From Paenibacillus albidus (GTDB lineage Bacteria; Bacillota; Bacilli; Paenibacillales; Paenibacillaceae): a stretch of 64,000 nt of DNA. The notes under the pieces were generated by a model that ran no database searches, was not told the DNA's origin, and saw nothing but the letters and a program-made list of their open reading frames with translations. The DNA is taken from assembly GCF_014644435.1 (NCBI RefSeq), contig NZ_BMKR01000014.1, positions 97,982 to 161,981 on the forward strand. Direction: 5' to 3'. This document shows positions 9,573 through 17,430 of this stretch, in pieces; positions within the stretch are counted from its first letter, which is position 1, and every line of letters begins with the position of its first letter. A program made the translations under genes and the position numbers.

Positions 9573-11623
9573 ATGAAAATAGCGGTGTATGTTGTGGATT
9601 ATAAAGGAGACTGGAGCTTGTGGATTTCCCTGGCGCTGGCTGTGGACACTTTATGGTGGCAGGGCACGGATGAGGGCGGGGATTATGCATCTCCGGGCTG
9701 GAACCGCAAGCCGGCAGAGCAAGTGGTGATCCTTTCGCCTTCGCTGCCGCTGGGCTGGGCCATCAAGCTTCGTGAAGGCTTTTTGGCTAACAGCGGGATG
9801 CGGACATGGGGATCCAAGGAATGGGGGGTGTACATCGACCATCATCTTGAGCAGGAAATCAGGGAGGAACGTGCAGCGGGCGGAAACTGGCCCGAAGGCT
9901 GGGCAGCCCAAGGCATCAGGATTTGGCGTTCGGGCGACAAGAACTGGGGCGGGCTTGGGACCGCCCTGGAGAATGATGGAAGAGCGTTCCATAACGCTGC
10001 CTGGCTGGCTTCACCTGGAGCAGAGGCACAAGCAGACTTATGCGGTCTAGCGGATCAGCTGATGCTGGCTGTTGCCGGCCGTTCTTTGCTTACGCCGGAG
10101 GTGGAGGCTCTGCTGCTGGAGCGGTGCCCGCTGCTTGGCGATGATTGGCGCCGCGCAGCCCAGCTGGCGCATCTGCAAGGGCGGCTGAACCTCGCCGCCG
10201 CTGTGGGTGAGCGCGCTGCGGGCCGCTTCGCTCCGCAGCACCGGGGACGCCAGCTCCCTGCGGTCGCTGGCCTATGGGCCCGTGCGGCGGCCGCCTGGCT
10301 GCCGCCCAGCTGGCGCGCGGCTTCGCGCGGCGCCGTGCCGCAGCGCGCTGCCTGCGCTGCGGCAGCGTCCCCACCGGCCGCACGGCCTGCGCCGCGTGCG
10401 GCCTTATGGGCTGCGCCTATTGCGAGGCCTGCCTCGCTCTCGGGCGCAGCCGGGCTTGCGCGCTGCTGCTGCGCCGTGCAGCGCTTCCGGCCGTGCGGGC
10501 CACGGCCGGTCCTGGCCCCGCCGTGGCGGCACGCCGGTGGGGCTTAAGCGCGGCGCAGGCGGGGGCCGCCGGCGCTGCGCTGAGGTTCCTGGCGGAGCCG
10601 CGGCAGCGCTCCGCCGGCCCGGGCCCAGAGCGGTTCCTGCTCTGGGCTGTGACGGGAGCCGGGAAGACGGAGATGATCTTCCCGCTCCTTGCGGCCGTGC
10701 TCGCCGCCGGCGGGCGGGCGCTCGTAGCGACGCCGCGGCGCGACGTCGTCCTTGAGCTGGCGCCGCGGCTGGCCAAGGCCTTCCCGGCGGAGACGCTCGC
10801 CGTACTCTACGGCGGCAGCCCGGACCGCTGGGCAGACGGGCAGCTGACGCTGGCAACGACGCATCAGCTGCTACGGTTCCACCACGGGTTTGACCTGGTG
10901 ATCATAGATGAGTTGGATGCATTCCCCTACCACAATGATCCGATGTTGGCCTTTGCGGCAGAGCAAGCCTGCAAAGCAGATGGACGCTTTATTTATTTGT
11001 CGGCAACCCCTCCGAAGGAGCTTCAGCAGCTGGTCAAGTCGGGCAGACTTTCCCATGCCAGAGTGCCGGTGCGCTTTCACGGCCATCCGCTGCCGGTCCC
11101 GCAGCATCTGGTGATGGAGTCTGTCCAGCAATGTCTTAAGCACGGCAGGCTGCCCCGCAAGCTGGTGCAGGTGCTGCAGCGTTCTCTGGACCGCGAAGCC
11201 CAGATCTTCCTGTTCGTGTCACGCATCGCTTATATTGAAGGACTGCTGAAGCTACTGCGTCGTTGTTTTCCCGGCAGGTCGATCGAGGGGACATCTTCCC
11301 GGGATGCTGAACGGGCCGAGAAGGTGTCCGCTTTCCGCAGACGCGATATCTCGCTGCTGGTGACCACCACCATTCTGGAGCGAGGCGTTACCGTCCCGCG
11401 CAGTGATGTGATGATTCTGGATGCGGACAGCAGCCTGTTCGATGAGGCTTCGCTTGTGCAAATGGCTGGCCGGGCGGGAAGAAGCAAAGACGATCCCGCA
11501 GGATATGTGGTGTTTGCTTCCGCCCAGTGGAGCGGGGCACAGCGGAGGGCCATTGCCCAGATCCGCACAATGAACGGTATTGCCCGCCGTCAGGGTTATA
11601 TCCACAAGGAGGGATTATTATGA
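9573..11623 (+). pseudogene. comFA: comFA, competence DNA-uptake helicase, split by a frameshift
   Basis: ComFA is the DEAD-box-type ATPase that helps drive transforming DNA into the cytoplasm. The N-terminal part is read in one frame from ATG 9573 (AGGGAGG at 9556-9562) up to about LAHLQGRLNLAAAV. The zinc-finger Cys set (CLRCG, CAACG, CAYCEAC from about 10340) and the whole helicase are in another frame. The helicase shows Walker A AVTGAGKTEM, the DEAD-like box IIDELDAF, SATPP, and motif VI QMAGRAGRS. A stop in the second frame at 10208-10210 means the switch lies between about 10211 and 10340, in extremely GC-rich DNA. A missing base (-1) would explain it, either a real mutation or a sequencing error. 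Without a frame change no full-length ComFA is made. The downstream part from ATG 10274 has no ribosome site. comFC overlaps the stop by ATGA. Confidence 0.8.
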
Positions 11624-12522
11624 ACATCAAGCCGCTTGCATGGTTAAAAGGGGCCCAGTCGCTACTGGCCCCCTCGAATCCTATTTGTCTGTCTTGCGGC
11701 AAGCGAGCCCGCCTCTCTACCCGGCTGCCTGCGATTTGCACAGCCTGTGCTGCAGCCATTCCCTGGATCACCCGCCCGCGCTGCCGCAAGTGCGGACGGG
11801 CGACAGGCTGTCCGGACTGCAGCCGCAGCGGAGAACCTTCGCCCATCGTCTGCAACCGCAGCGCAGTTGCTTACACCGCGGACATGCGTGATTGGCTGGG
11901 GAAATATAAGTACCGCGGCAATGAGCGGTACGCCCCTTTGCTCGGCACCATGCTGGACCGTGCTTATGATATGCTGGCGGCCCAAATGGAGCAGGCCACA
12001 CAGGATCCGCTTCTGCCGGCTTGCCTTTGCCCGGGTCCGGCACGAACGGGCTGGCCCATCGCCGTCCGCTGGCTGAAGCGGCAGCCCGTTTCCACAGCCG
12101 CGTCCAGCTGGCAGGCAGATCTGCTCATCCCTGTACCGGTCAGCAATGCCCGCCTGGATGAGCGTGGCTTTAACCAGGCCGAGCGGCTGGCGGATGTGTT
12201 GTCCCGGCTCAGGGGCATTCCGCAGCTGCCGTTGCTCGTCCGCACCCATCATACCGCCAAGCAGAGCTTTAAGAGCCGGGCCGAACGGCTGGCGGATATG
12301 AAGCATGTTTTCGCAGAAAATCCCGACCCGGCGATTAGACCGATGTTAGAAGCAGTTGTGAACGCCAATGGGCCTCTGAGACGCCCGCTGCGGATTATTA
12401 TTGTAGATGATATATACACAACTGGAAGCACGATCCGCGCCTGTGCGCTGGTGGTGGGACACCTGGCGGCTGAAAAGGGCTATGGCGCAGAAATCTATAG
12501 CCTGACTTGGGCACGGTCCTAA
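11620..12522 (+). CDS. comFC: Competence protein ComFC (phosphoribosyltransferase-like)
   Basis: ComFC/GntX-type protein needed for natural transformation in Bacillus. Its ATG at 11620 overlaps the comFA stop (ATGA) and has AAGGAGGGA just upstream, so translation is coupled to comFA; the longer frame from 11527 is not used. The N-terminus has a zinc-ribbon-like Cys set (CLSCGK, CTAC, CRKCG, CPDC). The C-terminus has the phosphoribosyltransferase signature IIIVDDIYTTGSTIRAC near residue 260. The 300-residue length is longer than B. subtilis ComFC (about 240), with extra residues in the middle. comFB, which sits between comFA and comFC in B. subtilis, is absent. The stop interlocks by four bases with the convergent permease gene. 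Confidence 0.93.
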   Translation: MNIKPLAWLKGAQSLLAPSNPICLSCGKRARLSTRLPAICTACAAAIPWITRPRCRKCGRATGCPDCSRSGEPSPIVCNRSAVAYTADMRDWLGKYKYRGNERYAPLLGTMLDRAYDMLAAQMEQATQDPLLPACLCPGPARTGWPIAVRWLKRQPVSTAASSWQADLLIPVPVSNARLDERGFNQAERLADVLSRLRGIPQLPLLVRTHHTAKQSFKSRAERLADMKHVFAENPDPAIRPMLEAVVNANGPLRRPLRIIIVDDIYTTGSTIRACALVVGHLAAEKGYGAEIYSLTWARS

Positions 12523-13256
12523 CTGCGGATCTCCATCTTCACCGTATGAAACAGCAGAATACTCATAGTAACAACAAACATCATCAGGTCTACCAGCAGG
12601 ACCCGGCCTACAGGAAGAGCGGGCGAACCGGAAATTATCGATATATAGGACGAGACGTACATAGAGAAAGGAGAATAGGAAGAGGTGTTGATAGCCGTTA
12701 CCATTGGATTGGTAATCATGAGTCCGATTGCGGCTATAATCGGCAGCAGGATGGAACGCCCCAACTGGCTGAGCCACACAAACAGCGGAACCAGGGCAAG
12801 CTGGCCCAGCAGTGAGATACCTGTTCGCTGTAGCTCCTGGACCAGTATTTGCGCCGGCATAACCTCCCCTTTATAGATCCAGCTAGTGAAGTACAGTCCG
12901 GTGAATTCAAAGGCTTGGCACAGCAGAACAATGAATCCGACCATAACTGTTTTCGAGAGAATGATGGAAATTCTGGACGCCGGATAGGTGTATAGGATGG
13001 AGACGGTGTGGTCTGTATATTCCCTGGAGATCAGCTGACCGGCGATAAGGCCCATCCAGATTAGTACGATAAAGAAACAATAGAACATCTTCTCATTCCC
13101 AAAATAGTCCAGCCACGGCATGGTCTGACTGTCAGCGAAGCGCAGTTTCTCCGAGAGCCGCAGGCTCATGAACAGCAGCGGACTGAACAGGCCAACCACC
13201 GGCAAGGTCCAGAACAGGCCCGATCTGCGGAATTTAAGCCATTCATTGTAAAGCAT
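12519..13256 (-). CDS. ABC transporter permease (ABC-2/BcrB-like)
   Basis: A 245-residue integral membrane protein with about six hydrophobic segments, for example LFWTLPVVGLFSPLLFM near the N-terminus and MMFVVTMSILLFHTV near the C-terminus. The stretch GQLISREYTDHTVSILYTYP is typical of ABC-2 permeases of the BcrB and lantibiotic-immunity type. It starts one base after the ATPase stop (TAA-G-ATG), so the two form one translational unit. Its stop overlaps comFC convergently and no terminator is visible between them. Together with the two-component system upstream this looks like an antibiotic or peptide resistance/stress module. The substrate cannot be read from sequence. Confidence 0.82.
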   Translation of the reverse strand: MLYNEWLKFRRSGLFWTLPVVGLFSPLLFMSLRLSEKLRFADSQTMPWLDYFGNEKMFYCFFIVLIWMGLIAGQLISREYTDHTVSILYTYPASRISIILSKTVMVGFIVLLCQAFEFTGLYFTSWIYKGEVMPAQILVQELQRTGISLLGQLALVPLFVWLSQLGRSILLPIIAAIGLMITNPMVTAINTSSYSPFSMYVSSYISIISGSPALPVGRVLLVDLMMFVVTMSILLFHTVKMEIRS

Positions 13257-13257
13257 C

Positions 13258-14172
13258 TTAAGCCAGCTCCTTTCTGGTGGTGGCCCGGATGAAAAAGTCT
13301 TCCAGAGAATCGGTCTGAATCGTCAGCTCTTTCACTTCAATGCCTGCTTCGACGAGCCGGCGGTTGATGGCACCGCTGTCCTGAAACCCTTCGTACAGGC
13401 GAATTATTCCCTGCTCCCATACCTGAAAGTTGGTGAGATGAAGCTCGCGCTCCAGCAGTACGGCTGTACGCTTTTCATCATCGACCTTGAGTTCAAGATA
13501 ATGGCGGTTTTTGCCCTGAATGTCCTCATAATCGAGCTGTTCAATCAGCCGGCCCTGGTGCATGATGCCGATGCGGCTGGCCATGAGCTGAATTTCACCC
13601 AGGATATGGCTTGAGATCAAGACGGTAATCTCCCGCTTGCGCTGCAGGTCGACGATCAGCTCACGGGTTTCCTTAATGCCCAGCGGGTCGAGTCCGTTGA
13701 TCGGCTCGTCGAGAATCAGCATATCCGGCCGGTGCATCATCGCCCGGGCAATACCCAGACGCTGCTTCATGCCCAGCGATAGCTGTTTGGCTTTTCGGTG
13801 TGCAGTCTTCTCCAGCCCCACCAGTTTGAGATATTCCATCACGGTTCCTTTCTCGGGAATGCCGCTCATCCGGCGGTGCAGCTCCAGATTCTCCGCTGCG
13901 GTCAGCTGCGGATAGAAGCCGGGGGTTTCGATGATTGAGCCAATCCGTCCGTAAAGGGGGCGGGTCAGCGCATGGCCATACCATTCGATCTGGCCCGAGG
14001 TAGGCTTAACCAGCCCGAGTAGCATGCGCAGCGTGGTGGTCTTGCCGGCGCCATTTTGGCCCAGCAGGCCATAGATATCACCGGGTTCAACCCTCAGATT
14101 CAGATTCTCGACGACACAGGACTTGCGGTACAGCTTGTTTAACTGGTGTGTTTGCAAAATGGGATTCGACAC
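13258..14172 (-). CDS. ABC transporter ATP-binding protein (BcrA-like)
   Basis: A 304-residue ATPase with Walker A LLGQNGAGKTTTLRMLLGL, signature LSLGMKQRLGIARAMM, Walker B MLILDEPINGLDP and the H-loop ISSHIL. The C-terminal extension of about 90 residues is typical of ATPases paired with ABC-2 permeases, such as bacitracin and lantibiotic self-protection systems. The start is GTG at 14172 with GGAG upstream. About 100 bases separate it from the kinase stop, and that gap holds a dyad and direct repeats that may be its own operator. The order of response regulator, kinase, ATPase and permease on the minus strand suggests stress-induced export or detoxification. Confidence 0.88.
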   Translation of the reverse strand: MSNPILQTHQLNKLYRKSCVVENLNLRVEPGDIYGLLGQNGAGKTTTLRMLLGLVKPTSGQIEWYGHALTRPLYGRIGSIIETPGFYPQLTAAENLELHRRMSGIPEKGTVMEYLKLVGLEKTAHRKAKQLSLGMKQRLGIARAMMHRPDMLILDEPINGLDPLGIKETRELIVDLQRKREITVLISSHILGEIQLMASRIGIMHQGRLIEQLDYEDIQGKNRHYLELKVDDEKRTAVLLERELHLTNFQVWEQGIIRLYEGFQDSGAINRRLVEAGIEVKELTIQTDSLEDFFIRATTRKELA

Positions 14173-14202
14173 GGGATCACTCCTGTATGTAAGGTATGGC
14201 TT

Positions 14203-14248
14203 AAGGATAATCCCCTATCCTTACGTGAGTATGAAGCAAATCTTACGT
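14203..14248 (-). promoter_or_regulatory. Dyad plus direct repeats upstream of the ABC genes
   Basis: Between the kinase stop and the ATPase start there is a 7-bp inverted repeat (AAGGATA 14203-14209, TATCCTT 14216-14222). Two copies of CTTACGT lie at 14220-14226 and 14242-14248, 22 bases apart (ACGTAAG on the coding strand). Two helical turns is a spacing compatible with a regulator dimer or tandem binding. That the linked OmpR-family regulator binds here is inference. Confidence 0.4.
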
Positions 14249-14276
14249 TTTCTTTAAGTGCGGGTGCCGGCGCAGA

Positions 14277-15230
14277 TCAGCGCGGAACTTCGGGAAGTTG
14301 CATAATGAAAGAGGTCCTCTCACCGGGGACAGAGCAGGCTTCCAGACTTCCGCCAAGCTTCTCCGCCAGATGTCTGGCAATGGTCAGTCCAAGTCCGCTG
14401 CCGCCGCTGCCGGAAGAGCGTGACGATTCAAGCGTATACAATCTCTCAAAAATAAAAGGCAGGCTCTCCGCGCTAATCCCCGGTCCGTTATCCCACACTT
14501 CAAGCCGGATCTGCTGTCCGGACCGGTCAACCCGAACTCCTATGTGCCCGCCGGCGGACCCGTACTTCAAACTGTTGGACAGCAGGTTGGAGACAATACG
14601 CTCCACTGCCAGCCGGTCCCCCAGCGCATAGAGATTGTCTTCGGTGAACTCGATTTCCGGCACAAGCGAGAGGTTCTGGAATGCGGGATACAGACCTGCC
14701 AACTGCTCCTTGACCAGACTATTGATCTCCAGGGGGACGGACTGCAGGGGCATATCGCCGGCTTCCATTTTGGCCAATTGAAAAAAGGCCTCCAGCAGTT
14801 CGTGCATCAAGCCGGATTTACGGTAAGCGATGTCCACAAACTCCCTGATCTCTTCAAGACTGAGACTCCGGTCCATCTGAAGCGCCTCGAGATACCCGAG
14901 GACAGAGGTCATAGGGGTACGAAGATCATGAGAGATATTGGATACGAGGCGTTTGTGGGCAGCCTCGGCTGCCTGTGTCCGCGATTCGGCCGTTTGCAGC
15001 CGGTCCAACAGCCGGTTTAGAGCAATAGCCAGCTGCTGCAGCGCGGGACTGCTGTTATGAATCCGTACTCTGGCGTTGGGAGTGGCAACGGGATGCTCTG
15101 CGGTATCTGCTTTTTGCTCCACAAAAACCTGCAGCTGTCCCAACTCCCGCTGAAGACGGTAAAACTTGAAGCCGAAGATCAGTGCGGCCAGCAGGGCCAG
15201 CAGAAACGCAGCCGTTAGCAGAAGGATCAT
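14277..15230 (-). CDS. Sensor histidine kinase, short-sensor type
   Basis: A 317-residue membrane kinase. I chose the ATG at 15230 (MILLL), preceded by a GGGGGAAAG ribosome site that lies inside the end of the response-regulator gene; the longer frame would start within that gene. One N-terminal membrane segment (ILLLTAAFLLALLAALIFGF) is present with no extracellular domain, followed by a short linker, the H-box VSNISHDLRTPM with H101, the N-box SNLLSNSLKYG, DNGPGIS, and a G-rich box GSGGSGLGLTIARHLAEKL. The lack of a sensor domain resembles kinases that sense through a partner transporter, which would fit the adjacent ABC genes. It is co-transcribed with the regulator. Confidence 0.9.
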   Translation of the reverse strand: MILLLTAAFLLALLAALIFGFKFYRLQRELGQLQVFVEQKADTAEHPVATPNARVRIHNSSPALQQLAIALNRLLDRLQTAESRTQAAEAAHKRLVSNISHDLRTPMTSVLGYLEALQMDRSLSLEEIREFVDIAYRKSGLMHELLEAFFQLAKMEAGDMPLQSVPLEINSLVKEQLAGLYPAFQNLSLVPEIEFTEDNLYALGDRLAVERIVSNLLSNSLKYGSAGGHIGVRVDRSGQQIRLEVWDNGPGISAESLPFIFERLYTLESSRSSGSGGSGLGLTIARHLAEKLGGSLEACSVPGERTSFIMQLPEVPR

Positions 15231-15232
15231 GC

Positions 15233-15931
15233 TTAACTTTCCCCCCATTTGTAGCCCATTCCCCAAACGGTAACAATCCACTCCGGCTGTGCCGGATCGC
15301 GTTCAATCTTGGCGCGCAGCCTGCGGATATGGACAGAAATGGTGTTCTCGGCCCCGATATACTCTTCCCCCCACACCCGGGAATAGAGGTTCTCGCGGGT
15401 GAACACTTTTTTGGGATGCGAGGCCAGTAGAAATACGATCTGAAATTCTTTGGCGGTCAGCCCAAGATCCTGCCCGTTCCGGGTAACGGAGCATTCCTCC
15501 GGGTCGATCACAAGGTCCCCGCAGGACAAGGATGCCCTGCTCCCCGCAGTACCTTCACCCGAGAAGTCCATGTAACGGCGCACGAGAGCTTTTACGCGGG
15601 CGATCAATTCAAAAACACTGAACGGCTTAATCATATAATCGTCGGCTCCGATGCCCAGACCAATAATTTTGTCTGTTTCTTCGCCTTTTGCCGTCATGAT
15701 CATCACCGGAACGTGGCTGTGAGCCCGGATTCTCCGGAGTACTTCCAGACCATCAAGCCCTGGAAGCATCAGGTCGAGCAGGATCAACTGAAATGGACCT
15801 TTCTGCTCAAAGGCAGACGGGGCTTCAATACCATTTGCCACGCGTACGCACTCCATTCCTTCTTTCAGCAAATATCTCTCTAGCAGGCCTGCGATTTCCA
15901 TATCATCCTCAATGACAAGAATACGAATCAT
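15233..15931 (-). CDS. OmpR-family response regulator
   Basis: A 232-residue regulator. The receiver domain shows the acidic pair in IEDDMEIAG and phospho-acceptor D53 in ILLDLMLPGLDG. The C-terminal winged helix shows LTAKEFQIVFLLASH and SVHIRRLRAKIE. An AAAAAGGAG ribosome site precedes ATG 15931. It is the first gene of the minus-strand cassette and is divergent from yvyF, with the shared upstream region at 15932-16099. The likely target is the linked ABC genes, by analogy with BceRS-, BcrR- and PsdRS-type loci. The exact inducer is unknown. Confidence 0.92.
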   Translation of the reverse strand: MIRILVIEDDMEIAGLLERYLLKEGMECVRVANGIEAPSAFEQKGPFQLILLDLMLPGLDGLEVLRRIRAHSHVPVMIMTAKGEETDKIIGLGIGADDYMIKPFSVFELIARVKALVRRYMDFSGEGTAGSRASLSCGDLVIDPEECSVTRNGQDLGLTAKEFQIVFLLASHPKKVFTRENLYSRVWGEEYIGAENTISVHIRRLRAKIERDPAQPEWIVTVWGMGYKWGES

Positions 15932-15979
15932 AGCTGTCTCCTTTTTATGGTCATTTACTATTTTTTTGTTATTATAATA

Positions 15980-16006
15980 TAATTAAATGGGCTATATAGC
16001 CGATAC
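15980..16006 (+). promoter_or_regulatory. Sigma-D-like promoter upstream of yvyF
   Basis: TAAT (15980-15983), a 15-base spacer, then GCCGATAC (15999-16006). The Bacillus sigma-D consensus is TAAA-N15-GCCGATAT, so one base differs in each box. A sigma-A-like TATAAT at 15974-15979 overlaps it. Confidence 0.6.
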
Positions 16007-16099
16007 TAATCATAGACTAAGTTCATTCAATCATGTAATCTAGGAGCATAAGAATGTTATACGCTGTGCAAAATGTATGGGGAGGAGCGGCTGCTTAAT

Positions 16100-16507
16100 A
16101 TGAATCTAGACAACTGTCAAAGGTGCGGCCGGTTATATGTCAAGAATTTGATGGAACTTTGCCAGCCCTGCATCAAGGAATTAGAGCATGAATACGAGAT
16201 CTGCGTAAATTATTTACGTGAGAACAGAGGAACGAATATTCAAGAGCTGTCCGATGCCACGGAGATTTCAATCAAGGAAATCACCCGTTTTATTCGGGAG
16301 GGCCGAATTTCTATAGCGAACGCGCCTAATATGATGTATCCTTGCGAGGTCTGTGGAACCTTGATCCGGGAGGGGCATATGTGCGATAGTTGCCGCAGCC
16401 GGCTGCGCAAGGATCTTACGAATGCCGCTAAAGAAAGCGCTGCAACGGATACTTCCAAAAGGTCCACTGAAGGGGCTTATCGCGCTCTGGACAAGCTCCG
16501 TGACTAA
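16100..16507 (+). CDS. yvyF: Flagellar operon protein YvyF (TIGR03826 family)
   Basis: A 135-residue protein of the conserved family found between comF and flgM in Bacillus. It has two zinc-binding-like Cys clusters: CQRCGRLYV with CQPC at the N-terminus, and CEVCGTLIREGHMCDSC near residue 80. A helix-turn-helix-like middle (IQELSDATEISIKEITRFIREG) lies between them. The ATG at 16100 is favoured because homologues begin just before the first Cys pair; the GGGGAGG at 16079-16085 is rather far, and an ATG at 16073 is the alternative. The function is not firmly known. A regulatory role in the flagellar operon is inferred from position and domain look. Confidence 0.88.
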   Translation: MNLDNCQRCGRLYVKNLMELCQPCIKELEHEYEICVNYLRENRGTNIQELSDATEISIKEITRFIREGRISIANAPNMMYPCEVCGTLIREGHMCDSCRSRLRKDLTNAAKESAATDTSKRSTEGAYRALDKLRD

Positions 16508-16536
16508 TTAAATCTGCAAAAAAACGTTTGCAGCTA

Positions 16537-16564
16537 TAAAGAATGTTTCAACAGCCGCCGATAA
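16537..16564 (+). promoter_or_regulatory. Sigma-D-type promoter upstream of flgM
   Basis: TAAA (16537-16540), a 16-base spacer, then GCCGATAA (16557-16564), matching the sigma-D consensus in all but the last base. The -10 element is also the left arm of the terminator hairpin at 16557-16584. Confidence 0.65.
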
Positions 16565-16590
16565 ACTTAGTAAAGATTATCGGCTTTTTA
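16557..16590 (+). terminator. Hairpin terminator between yvyF and flgM
   Basis: GCCGATAA (16557-16564) pairs perfectly with TTATCGGC (16577-16584) across a 12-base loop, followed by TTTTTA. A second small hairpin, CTGCAAA/TTTGCAG, lies at 16514-16533. Confidence 0.7.
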
Positions 16591-16612
16591 TATTAAAAGG
16601 AAGGTGGAAGTT

Positions 16613-16900
16613 ATGAAAATTAACGAGACCGGACGAATTAACGCGATTAATCCGTATCAACGAAGCGCAGAATCGCAAAGGCAGGAACAAATGAAGAAAA
16701 GCACACGCAAGGATGAGGTTTCTTTCTCCGATGAAGCGATTCAGCTTCTGCAGGCACAAAAGAGCGGCAAGGTAGACGCTGCCCGTGCCGAGCTGATCGC
16801 AAGCCTGAAGCAACAAGTCTCCGCCGGAACCTATGAAGTAGACGCCGCCAAACTCGCCGAGAAACTCGCCCCCTATTTCAAGCAATCCTCCGAGAATTAG
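16613..16900 (+). CDS. flgM: Anti-sigma-D factor FlgM
   Basis: FlgM holds sigma-D inactive until the hook-basal body is complete, then is exported. The 95-residue product has the family look: a mostly disordered polar N-terminus (INETGRINAINPYQ) and an amphipathic C-terminal half (DEVSFSDEAIQLL, VDAARAELIASLKQQV, YEVDAAKLAEKLAPYF) that binds the sigma factor. The ATG at 16613 follows AAGGAAGGTGG; the in-frame GTG at 16604 lies within that site. It starts the flgM-flgN-flgK-flgL operon, and a sigma-D-type promoter lies directly upstream, as expected for autoregulation. Confidence 0.93.
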   Translation: MKINETGRINAINPYQRSAESQRQEQMKKSTRKDEVSFSDEAIQLLQAQKSGKVDAARAELIASLKQQVSAGTYEVDAAKLAEKLAPYFKQSSEN

Positions 16901-16912
16901 GTGAACCCATCC

Positions 16913-17413
16913 ATGACATTGACAACCTTGCTGGAAGCACTTGAGCGGCTGGACGAAGCGCATTTGCAGATGCTGGAGCTGGCCGCTGTTAAGAAAGACG
17001 CTATTAAGACAAACCAAGTAGATCATCTTATTCAACTTCTTAATAAAGAGTCTAAGCATATGAAGCTGATTGAGCAGTTGGAGGATGAACGTATGCAAGC
17101 GGCATATGCCTTTTTGCAGGGGGTGGGGATACGTTCCAACCTGAATTTGAACCTGACTGAGTTATCCAGGCTTGTATTTGATCCTGAAGAGAAACAGCAG
17201 TTATTGCATATGCAGCGTAAGCTATCCGGCACATTGCAGCGGCTGCAGGAAGCCAATACGCTGAATCAACAGCTTCTTGAACAGGCGCTCTCCTATATAG
17301 ACTTTTCTATTGAAAGCATGTCTTATTATTCTGAGACAGAAGCCACTTATCATCACCCGGCGGGGAAAACAGCTGGAGTGCAACGCTCCGGACTTTTTGA
17401 TTCTCGGGCCTAA
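16913..17413 (+). CDS. flgN: Flagellar export chaperone FlgN
   Basis: Cytoplasmic chaperone for the hook-filament junction proteins FlgK and FlgL, the next two genes. The 166-residue product is almost entirely helical with heptad-like Leu spacing (LTTLLEALERLDEAHLQML, LQRLQEANTLNQQLLEQAL), which is the FlgN/YvyG pattern. A GTG at 16901 immediately after the flgM stop is possible. I favour ATG 16913, which has AGGTG (16899-16903) nine bases upstream. Tight linkage to flgM implies co-transcription. Confidence 0.87.
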   Translation: MTLTTLLEALERLDEAHLQMLELAAVKKDAIKTNQVDHLIQLLNKESKHMKLIEQLEDERMQAAYAFLQGVGIRSNLNLNLTELSRLVFDPEEKQQLLHMQRKLSGTLQRLQEANTLNQQLLEQALSYIDFSIESMSYYSETEATYHHPAGKTAGVQRSGLFDSRA

Positions 17414-17430
17414 CTTTGGAGGAATAAAAG

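Noticed and set aside
10207..10864. Several long overlapping frames on both strands in the comFA region
   Set aside because: They come from the extreme GC content, which removes stop codons. Their translations are Arg/Ala/Pro-rich with no domain.
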